Source: Cryptomeria japonica (lineage: Eukaryota > Streptophyta > Pinopsida > Cupressales > Cupressaceae). Taken from it: a stretch of 64,000 nucleotides of DNA. The notes under the pieces are model-generated. The model made no database searches, was not told the origin of the DNA, and saw nothing but the letters and a program-made list of their open reading frames with translations. Where the stretch lies: positions 21,243,932-21,307,931 of the forward strand of contig NC_081412.1 of assembly GCF_030272615.1 (NCBI RefSeq), read 5' to 3'. Shown in pieces: positions 11,030 through 20,110 of this stretch. Within the stretch, counting starts at the first letter, position 1. Each line of letters opens with the position of its first letter. The position numbers were made by a program, and so were the translations under genes.

Positions 11030-11770
11030 AACATTACTGAAAATTCTTCCCCTTGTACTTCTCATGATGAGGATGACCCTTCAATACAATTGTCTAATGA
11101 ACAATTGATAAACATTTTGCTTGGATATTCCACTCATCTAGCCCAATATTCCTACATACACATCTTCTATCATGACTACTACTACACAAAATGGTAATGT
11201 TATCCATGTCAATAATGGTGTTAATCCTATCAATTAGTTTGTTTATGTTATGCCTTCTACCAATTTCCCTTTTATTTCTCAAAACATGCATCAACCATCT
11301 CCTCCACCCACTTACCACAATGTTCCACCTACCTACCATACTCTACCTTTAAATCCTTCATTACAATCCAACTTTTCACAAACCAATTCACCCTCTGAAG
11401 CTTATATAAACCATTTGTTGCAAAATCTCTCATCCTTAAAACAATAATTGGCCAACATAAACTAATATCAATCCATTATCCATTCATATATTGCAAGTGG
11501 TCCACTTTCCATTAAGATCCTTCAAACCCAACTTCCACAAAATATTGAGGTACCCCGTTTTCAGAAATACAATGGAAAAGGTCCCCATAATCATGTGAAA
11601 ATATTTACCACTTTATGAAATGACTTAATTGAACAAAAAATTCTTGCAAAAATCTTCCCTTGATCCTTAAAAGAAAATACTTTGGAAAGGTTTTTCTCAT
11701 TGCCTAGTAATACAATTGTTACTCTTCAACAATTAGTGAATACATTATTGTAACATTTTCAAAAAAAAAC
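11030..11770 (+). pseudogene. Decayed gag of the Gypsy-1 family
   Basis: The same order of blocks as in the gag at 456-3905: an acidic stretch ending SNEQL; a Pro/Tyr-rich part with PPTYHNVPPTYH; SEAYINHLLQNLSSLKQ against the Gypsy-1 block ATINNLAQTVSSLQQQ; then YNGKGPHNHVKIF against YNGKGDPLTHVKTF; and FFSLPSNTIVTLQQLVN against YFSLPSYSITSFEQLAN. Several stops and shifts interrupt it, and the C-terminal half with zinc motif and protease is missing. Confidence 0.72.
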
Positions 11771-12000
11771 ATTGGGCCATAGATGCTTCTCAACTGGTCA
11801 TTTAGCTATTAATTGTTCTCTTTCATGTCATAAGGGTGTTGCTACTTGGTAGAAGGATGCTAATGGTGATCATTTGACTATCAAAGCTGATGAATCTAAT
11901 GACTCTTCACATGATGATGACTCTTCCCGAGATGAGGTTGTACATATTACTATGATGGCGACCTCCCTGGTCCCTCTAGGTGTTATTGATATGGTCTCCT
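11771..12000 (+). pseudogene. Possible gag zinc-knuckle fragment
   Basis: One frame reads GHRCFSTGHLAINC followed by an acidic Asp/Ser-rich stretch. This resembles a CCHC knuckle (Cys-x2-Cys-x4-His-x4-Cys) that has lost its first Cys. The origin, Copia or LINE gag, cannot be decided from so little. Confidence 0.35.
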
Positions 12001-12056
12001 ATAGGCCTGTGGTTAGTCTTGCTTTTTGCAAGGTTGATCAGATAGAGCTATTGATG

Positions 12057-13373
12057 TGTTGTCATCGATGTCAACATGTCTTGGTTATCATTATTGATTG
12101 GTTGGTGTAATTGATGTTGAGTTATTTGTGCAGTTGTGCTAAGAGATTTGCTTTGCATATATTCTATATTGTAATCTATTAATGTGGCTTGGATATGTTG
12201 TTAAGAAGTATTTAAAGATGTTATGTTATAGAATTGGTTATTTGGATTGCTATTCTAATTAATGCATTTACCAATATGTTTGACAATGTTTGACAATGTA
12301 TATGTATGAAATGCATGCTCCACATTTCTCCGCATTATGGTTTCTGGTGTTGTGGTTTTGGAGTTAATTTGATAATTTCCTTATCTTCATTCTATTCATT
12401 TGGCATGTTTTCTTGGGCTTCAAAGGCATGGTTTCAACGTTTGATGATGTTTACTCTAGGTTTGGTCGACCTCAAGTGTTTACACTTCATATTGTTTCTC
12501 TAATGATTATGGATTGTTGTATAACATGTTTGATGTTTATTTTGGTCTCAGTTAAAATGTGTTGTGGTCCACTTTAAATTTCTTTTCCACCACAATAAAG
12601 TTTAGTTTTAACCTAATTTTAATTGTGTTCGGTTAAGATGCTTAGCCGACCTTGGGAGATTTTTCATATGTGAGGATGATATAAATAAAGGATAATTTTC
12701 TAATGATGGTATGCATGTGAAGAGAGATCGAATGTATGTTTTGAAATAAAGTTAAATGTGATGAAGGTGTGTGAAAGAGGATCTATCTCCCTAATTGTTT
12801 GATGAGTGATGTTTGAGTTGGTGAAAAGTGTTGAGAAGTGCGCACTTTCATGTGTTAGTTACCAGAAGTGGTGAACCGAAGATATCTATAGATCTTATGA
12901 TTGTTGAGGTGCATCAATGGTGGACTTTCATGTGTTAGTTAATGGAATCAGTGAACCAAAGGTATATATAGATCTTACAGTTGTTGAGTTGCATCAATTG
13001 TGGATTCTCTCTTTTATTCTTCTTCATTTGGGTAGTGAGCCTTTCTTTCTTTCTTTCGGGAAGTGAACCCTCTAGCAATTTGAGCCTTTCTTGAAAAATT
13101 ACCTTAACATGTGTTACCCTAATAGGTGTTCATATATTCAGAATAGATTCTCCATAGTTTTCCCCTAACAAGGTTTTCCACATAAAATCTGGTGTTTCAT
13201 TATGTATGGTGTGTTCTTCTTTTCATGTTTTTTCATGCTCATATTTTTTTTGTGGATGAAGTGTTTAGGTTAGGTTGTTGCAAATTTGATTTAAAGGAAA
13301 ATATTTAATTTTTGTTTTACAAATGATTTACCCCCCCCCTTCTCAGTGGTCTTGTGCATTAGAAAAATCAACA
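12057..13373 (+). repeat. 5' LTR of Copia-2
   Basis: Begins TGTTGTCATCG and ends AATCAACA, giving the terminal inverted repeat TGTTG/CAACA. A tRNA-Met type primer binding site follows after two bases. A TATA-like TGATATAAATAAAGG lies near 12670. Length is about 1.32 kb. Only one copy is in the window because the element is cut at 15215. Confidence 0.7.
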
Positions 13374-13375
13374 AT

Positions 13376-13387
13376 TGGTATCAAAGC
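13376..13387 (+). promoter_or_regulatory. Primer binding site of Copia-2
   Basis: TGGTATCAAAGC is one base from TGGTATCAGAGC, the usual plant Copia site complementary to initiator tRNA-Met. Confidence 0.8.
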
Positions 13388-13429
13388 TTTGGTTCTCTGG
13401 AGAAGAGCTTAACCATTTGAGGAGATGTG

Positions 13430-15215
13430 ATGGCGCACAAATTGACAATCTCTATGTTTGATGGATCTTACTATGCTTTCTGGAAAGTGAAGACGTAAGG
13501 TTTCCTGATCTCTCTTGGCTATGAAGTATGGAATATTGATACACAAAAGTATACTAAACCACAGACTGAGGTGAACACTTTGGATGAAATCAAGGAATTT
13601 GAAGACAATGAAAAGGCAAGGTTTGCTATCATTATAACTCTTTCTAAGACTGAATTAACAAAAGTTGTATCTTTGGAATCTGCTTATGAGGTTTGGAATA
13701 AATCATAAAATACTTATGAAGGAGATGATACTGTTAAACAAGATAATTTTTAGAATGCTAAAACTAAATATGAATGCTTGCATATGGATGAAGAAGACAA
13801 TATAACTAGCTACCTACAGAAAATAGATGATGTTTTAAATGAGATCAGAGGACTTAGAGCTAACTTGCCAAAAGATGAAGTTGTGAAAAAGATACTCAAA
13901 AATCTTACTAAACCTTATAACTCTAAGGTTTCAGCAATAGAAGAATCACAAAATCAGAATAAGTATACTAGAGAATACTTCTATGGCTCTTTACTTGCTT
14001 TTGAGATGAGATAATTTGGTATTACTAGTGCAAGAACATAAAATGCTTTTAAGGCTATGAAATCAGTGAAAGATGAGGAATCTGATGAAGAGAAATTTGA
14101 TGAGATTGAGGTGAACTTTGTGAGAAGAATGAGGAAAGGAAGCGAAAATTACAAAGGTAAATTTTCCTTTAAATGTTTCAGTTGTGGAAAGATAGGTCAT
14201 TATGCTTCTAGATGTCCTGACATAATTGCAAATCAAATGAATAAGTTTTTCAAAGGAAAATTCAATAGGAAGGCTTATTATGTTAGAGAAGATGCAAATA
14301 TTTCTAATGATGAATCTGATTATGAAGAAGATGGTGAATCTTTGTTCTTGGCAGTAAAGGAAGTATCGTGCTCTGCTAACCCTAGCAAAATCATGAAGGA
14401 AAAATCTCTGGAAGATTCTGCTAAAATGGAAGGTACTATTGTATCTGTTTTTCATGCTAGAAGAGATAAAGATGAAAGGATTATTGATAGTGTAATTTTC
14501 TAATCATATGACTGGTGGAAAGAGTAAGTTTGTGGACCTTAAAAAAATTGTTGGAGGTGTTGTTGGATTTGGAGATGATCATACAGTTAGGATAGTTGGA
14601 ATTGGTTCTATCAATTTTGATAGCATACATAATACTAACAATGTTTTCTATGTTAAAGGATTAAATTATAATCTCTTGAGTGTTGGTCAAATGTGTGGAA
14701 ATGGATATAATCTTGTTTTTCAGGAAGATGGTAGTGAGGTCAAAAAAAGGTTTGAAACTATGATTGCAACAGAGAACAGGACATATGAAAATGTTTATCA
14801 ATTGAGGACCATTGGAAAATATTGCCTGATGGTGCATATTAATGAGAGTTGGTTATAGCATTAGAGGATCTAACATTAATTTTGATCATCTAGAGGAATT
14901 AGTTCAATTAAAGTTGTGAGAGATTCTCTAGAATTACAAATCCTACTAATGTTATTTGCAAAGAATGTCAAGTTGGAAACAAACAAGGAAAACTTTCAAA
15001 GTTAAGGAACAAACTTCTATCGGACTATTGGAGTTGATGCACACTAATATTTGTGATCCAACCATAACAAGAATTCAACAAGGTGATAGGTATTTCATTA
15101 TCTTAATTGATGATTACTCTAGAATTAATTGGGTTAGTTTCTTAAGAGAAAAGTCTGGAGCTCTAGAAAAATTCAATAAATTCAAATCTATGGTTGAAAA
15201 TGAGATAGATAGAAG
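13430..15215 (+). pseudogene. Copia-2 gag, protease and start of integrase, truncated
   Basis: Frame order: gag start MAHKLTISMFDGSYYAFW; gag body with LPKDEVVKKILKNL; a CCHC knuckle CFSCGKIGHYASRC (about 14173-14215); a protease region where the D-S-G motif is broken by a shift at about 14490 (DERIIDS then NHMTGGKSKF in another frame); NLLSVGQMC; and an integrase start FIILIDDYSRINWVSFLREK. Early stops lie near 13496, 13707 and 13752. Coding ends at 15215, where the LTR of Tat-outer begins, so integrase core, reverse transcriptase and RNase H are absent. The missing half is not seen elsewhere in the window. Confidence 0.85.
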
Positions 15216-16681
15216 TGTATGCGGGAAAATGTGGTGACCAAAACAAATAACTCGAGATCAGAGGACCCACACACCAATGAGACTCTTGGTGCAAGTATAT
15301 GAACTAATTGAATTAGTTCAACTTCCCAAGGGGTGTCCCATTGTTATCTATCTCACAGGATCCCTAAAGCCAATGTTTTGCTCTCAAATCATTGAGCAAA
15401 TGACTTAGGAATGACAACTCCAAGAATGAGTGATATTGTGATCTATATGCATGAATGCATTCTAAGATCTATATGATGTGTTAAAACTTATGATGATTAA
15501 GCTAGTATTAAGATAGTGATATGATAAAGATATTGATAAATTATCCTAATCATGATATACTAACATGGATATACTATTGATATGAAAATGAAATGCTTTT
15601 AAATGTTTATGATGATGTTTTAACAAAGAGAGGCTAAGATGCTTAGTAATTTAGGCTATAGTGTAGATGCATAGAAACTTGGAGATTATTAAAAATGAAG
15701 AATGAGAGCTCTATTGATACAAAAAGTAGGGCAATGGATGGTTAAAATTTAATAATCTTAACAAGGGCTAGGATTGAAAGTTAATCAATCCATGTTTACA
15801 ATTTTCACCAATGAAATGGTGACAATTGTCAACAAGAGGTTGCTTGAGAGGAGATGCAAGAAGCATTAAATACCTAAGGAGACATGAAGGTTACCCTAGG
15901 AGGTAAGGGTTAAGGTTAGGTTAGGGTTACTCAATGGTTAAAGCTTTTACCCAAGGGGTAAACTCTTGTGCAAGGGTTAATAGGATAACCAAGGTTAAAG
16001 CCATGAATTCTTGATGAGACCCTTGAGTCAACAGGATGGTTAAGTTAGAGGAAAGTATCTAACCAAAGGTCAAATATGAGTTAATCATAAATGACTATGT
16101 AAGAGGCTTTAATGGTTTGGAAGACTTTAGAGGTTAACCATTTGAAGACACAAAGCATTTAATGGTTATTGACGACTTTGGAGGTTTTGAGAAGTGACTT
16201 CCCTTTGCTTAGGAATGTGACAATAATTAGGAGATGAATTAGGCTAAATTGGAAGTGATTAGAAGAATCTAGAAGGGGTTTAGGAGGCAAGTATGAGATG
16301 TAGGAAAATGCAAGTGGGTGAGGGAAAAGTATTTTAATTAAAATAAAATTACTTTATTTCAACTAAAATAGATGCAACTTGCATAAATGCAAGTGGAGGA
16401 TCTAATAAATAAATTAGATTTATTTATTTGCAAGGATCAATTTAATTAAATGTAAATTTAATTTAAAAGGGAGAAAGGGGATTTAATTAAATAAAGTGAT
16501 TTATTTAATTAAAGGCTAGAAAAGGCTTAGGTGAATTTAATTAAATAAATTGAGTAATTCGTTTAATCAAATAGATGAAAATGAAGAAATTAATTAAATA
16601 GAATTTAATTAATAGGAGGAATAAGGTTAAAATAAATATTAAATATTTATTTAGGAAAGCAGTTGGATTTATACGTCTACA
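15216..16681 (-). repeat. 3' LTR of Tat-outer
   Basis: Matches 48154-48559 and 54029-54925 along most of its length: TGTATGCGGGAAAATG at one end, then the shared stretch with AATTGAATTAGTTCAACTTC. It ends GTCTACA at 16681. The TATA box of the 5' LTR (54123-54132, CTATTTATAG) is degraded here to CTATTGATAC (15711-15720). Confidence 0.88.
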
Positions 16682-16697
16682 TTTTACCCCTCTTTGA
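16682..16697 (-). promoter_or_regulatory. Polypurine tract of Tat-outer
   Basis: The minus strand reads TCAAAGAGGGGTAAAA immediately before the LTR start TGTAGAC. It is nearly identical to the tract of Tat-inner. Confidence 0.8.
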
Positions 16698-16714
16698 AGT
16701 GACGTGTGTGAACA

Positions 16715-17290
16715 TGTTGATTCAAAGAAAATTGTTGGATATGCTACCAAAATTTTATCAATATGATGTTGTGTGCCAAACTTGTCGATATGATGCCCCA
16801 GATGTAGATTTGATGAACAATATTGATGATGCCCCCTCTCTAACCTATCATCAAGGGCCTCTACTCGGTCCTGGTGCTCTACTGTTGTATCTCGCTCTGC
16901 CTACAGCTGCGTAATCTATCATTGTCGTGCTAACACCTGTGCCTGCAGCTCCCGCACTGAGACCTGTAACGCTTTGATCTGAGAATCTTGTCGATGGGTG
17001 GGTACCCTGATCTAAAGGGGTACTTGTTTCATGGTCCCCCTACACTTGTCCCTATCTGAGGTGCTGGTGGAGGTAGAATATCAGATATCCTCCTCTGGGC
17101 GGGTCACCTGTCCTTCCCTATCCCTCCCACAGCAGCTAGCACCGCACCTACCCTACCACCCCCACCCGCACCAAGAAAGAGACCTCCTCTACCACCTCAA
17201 CCTCTACCATCCCCTCCACCTCTATGTCCACCTCTATCTCCACCTCTACCTCCAACTCTACCTCCACTCGATCCAGTCATAGTCATACAA
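16715..17290 (-). pseudogene. C-terminal remnant of PMD-like gene in Tat-outer
   Basis: Minus-strand reading gives a Gly-Arg-rich block (SSGGRVGGRGGDRGGHRGG), then a coiled-coil-like stretch (IKALQVSVRELQAQVLARQ, AERDTTVEHQDRVEALDD). The same two blocks occur in the same order at the end of the PMD gene at 20111-22736, where the second contains ERDDVVERLAEL. The PMD core is absent. Orientation is sense with the element, opposite to the antisense PMD genes of Tat-inner and Gypsy-3, so a local inversion is likely. Stops interrupt the frame. Confidence 0.6.
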
Positions 17291-18255
17291 GGAAAGAGAG
17301 TAGAGGTATTACGGGGTTTGCCCAATGTGATCCATTTGGTGGAGATCTGGGAGATGGGATATTTTCTGCTAGACTGTCTGCCTCAGGAGATAGTCATACC
17401 TAAGAGACTTGTTTTTTTGTATTGATCACTTTTGTTGTATTGACAGACATGATATCCCTTGTACATTTTGACAATTTTGAGATATATATATGGCTTTTGA
17501 TTTTCCTTAATACATATGTGATGTGTTACTGATGATGTTATGAGTTTATGATGCACATTTTGATATGATGATACTATGAGGATGATTAGATTTTTTAGAT
17601 AATAATGATGTTCTTGAACTCTTAATTTTGATTATTATATGATGATGTGAATGCATGATTTGTGATGTTCTAGTGATAATGTGATGATGTATTTGTGTTT
17701 ACTTTGATATGAGATGTGATGTTATCTGAATGTTATGATTTGTGAGATGTATCTTGAAAGTGAGATGTATGATAATGATAATGATAATGATGTGAGATGT
17801 ATCTTTAAAATGAGATGTATGATAATGGTAATGATGTGAGATGTATCTTGAAAATGAGATGCATGATAATGATAATGATGTGAGATGTATCTTAAAAATG
17901 TGATGCATGATAATGGTAATGGGATGTATCTAATGCAAGATTAACATGATATGCAACTTAATGCAATTGTATGTAACTAAATGATCACTTTAATTATGTT
18001 GTTGTCATTCAAGTTTAGTCACTTATTTGTGTTCTTTTTGTCATCATTGAGTGTTTGATATGTTGAAAGTTAATGCAAGCATCATGGTATAAATGAACCA
18101 TAATGACCTGAGTATAACTTACATGAATTTTGATATTGCAAGATGACATAAGCATCGAGATATAATTGAACCAAGATGACCTGAGTGTTGCTTGCGTAAA
18201 ACAGACAAGAGTTAACCATTTTTATGTGCAAAATGGAAAATGTCTTCAATGATAT
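17291..18255. other. TG-rich non-coding region of Tat-outer
   Basis: Low-complexity GATGATG-type sequence up to the insertion site of Tat-inner. The stretch at about 17430-17500 resembles, on the plus strand, the sequence just after the PMD stop in Tat-inner (22760-22870). No coding frame is recognised. Confidence 0.5.
17741..17922 (+). repeat. 44-bp tandem repeat, four copies
   Basis: Units start TGTGAGATGTATCTT at 17741, 17791, 17835 and 17879. The last three are 44 bp each; the first is 50 bp because of extra ATAATG units. Each ends in an ATGATAATGATAATGA-like block. Confidence 0.9.
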
Positions 18256-18260
18256 GTTTC

Positions 18261-19695
18261 TGATGCTCTACAAAATACACAATGTCAAACTAAAACCTGT
18301 GGTCGTATAACACACAAAAACAACAAGAAACAAGGATCAAAGTTAGTGTTATTCAACCAAAAATTAATCTAAGCAGGCATATCAAAAGAGATACTAAAAA
18401 CATGCTAAAACATTTAACTATGGAAACAAATACCACAAGGCATCTCCAAATGCCTTCTAACATGCTCTTAGCTCCTTCTCCCTTGTTCCTCTCCTCTCCA
18501 AGTTCCAAATTAGTGTAGCTCTCAGTAGCTTTTTGCACTATGGATGTCTTATGGAGATTCAAGATTGAAAATGCTTTCAAACTTATGCTATGTAAGTGTA
18601 AAAACAAGCTAAAATAAGAGATTATAAAATGATATAAAATTTATTTTAGTCCAAAATGACAATATATTAGTGATTTTATGTTAGAATGCTCTCTAAAATT
18701 GACTATAGATTAAATGCATACAAGTTTTCAGGATCTGGATTATGAAGAAATGGGCTCTATTTATAGAGGAAATGGAGCAATGGATGGTTGAGATTGAGTA
18801 ATCTCAACAAGGGTCAGGATTGAATGATATTCAGTCCATGTGATGGCTTTCAACCCAATCCTAGGATGACAAGTGTCAATATGAGATAGGTTGAGAGGAG
18901 AGGGAATAAGCATTAAATGTTTGACATGACCTGAAGGTTAACTTGGGAGTTAAGGTCAAGGTTGGGTTGAGTGAATAAATTCTTTATTCAAAAAATAAAG
19001 CTTTTATCCAATGGATAAACTCTTGTGCAAAGGTAAAAGGGATAACCATGGTCAAAGCAATAAATGCTTGAGGAAACACATGAGTCACATGAGGGTTGAG
19101 TAAGGGGTTAACCATAAATGGTCATGTAAGAGCCATAAGTGGTTTAGAAGACTTTAGAGGTTAAATTGTTGAACACACAAAGCATTAAATGTTTTTCAAA
19201 GACTTTGAAGTCTTTGAGAAGTGACTCCAAGTTACTTAGGAATGTGACAGTATTTAGGGGATGGATTAGGTTAATTAGGAAGGGTTTAGAAGAATCTAGA
19301 AGGGGGTTAGGATTGCAAGTGGGTTTGGTGGGTGAGGGAAAAATGGGATTTTTATTAAAATAAAATTTATTTATTTCAATAAATAGGTGCAAGTTGTGTT
19401 TGTAGGAAAATGCAAGTGGGGGAGGGATTTAATGATTTAAATAAATGTTTTATTTAATTTATTTAAAAGAGGAAAGGGGATTTAATTAAATAAATATGAT
19501 TTATTCATTTAATTGATTATGTATTTGGTTTAATGAATTAATTAAAATAAATTGAATAATTTATTTAATTACTAGGAGAATGTTTGAAGATGAATTAATT
19601 AAATATTAATTTAATTAACTGATGGCTAGTGGGTTTTTAATCAAATAAATAGGAAATATTCATTTAATTAAACTGGACAGATTTATGTGACTACA
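18261..19695 (-). repeat. 3' LTR of Tat-inner
   Basis: Starts TGATGCTCTACAAAATACAC and ends GTGACTACA, matching 35542-36957 nearly throughout. The minus-strand TATA box lies at 18766-18757 (CTATAAATAG). Short ORFs inside are shared only because LTRs are duplicated. Confidence 0.92.
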
Positions 19696-19710
19696 TTTGC
19701 CCCTCTTTGA
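19696..19710 (-). promoter_or_regulatory. Polypurine tract of Tat-inner
   Basis: The minus strand reads TCAAAGAGGGGCAAA, directly followed by the LTR start TGTAGTC. Confidence 0.88.
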
Positions 19711-20110
19711 GACAATGTAGTTTATCACGTCGTTTCAAAGAAAGAAAAATAGGTGTGTGAAGAAATATGCCCCATAAATGTTAATTTAGTGGGTGGTATT
19801 CCCCCTCAATAGATGGGCCAAAAATTTCAAAAAATCGGGTGATCTCTCGAAAAAGAATGAAAATTGGCAAGGTGGTAGAAGAGAAGAAGTTAGCAATACT
19901 GGAGAAAATCAGAAGAAATTGAAGATAAAATGGAGAAATAGGAGGCTCGGGAAGTTCACAAGGACCACGGCAATGAGCGGGGGGAAATGTGGGTTATAGC
20001 GAAGGGTTTATATGGGGAGATAGGGGTGAAAATAGGCTCATTTGCATTTGCATCCATAGTAAAATTTTAGCTCTGATAGTGACCTTTTGGAGGAGCAAGG
20101 AGCAGTCAAG

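Noticed and set aside
17699-17908. His/Ile-rich ORF on the minus strand
   Set aside because: It is a translation of the 44-bp tandem repeat.
18353-18607. Short ORF on the minus strand repeated almost exactly at 35634-35888 (and 19144-19392 at 36425-36673)
   Set aside because: Both lie inside the LTR pair of Tat-inner. They are alike because LTRs are copies of each other; there is no codon-like conservation or known domain.
19793-19999. Lys-rich ORF between PPT and PMD gene
   Set aside because: No counterpart in Gypsy-3 or Tat-outer and no domain; it may be part of the PMD promoter region.
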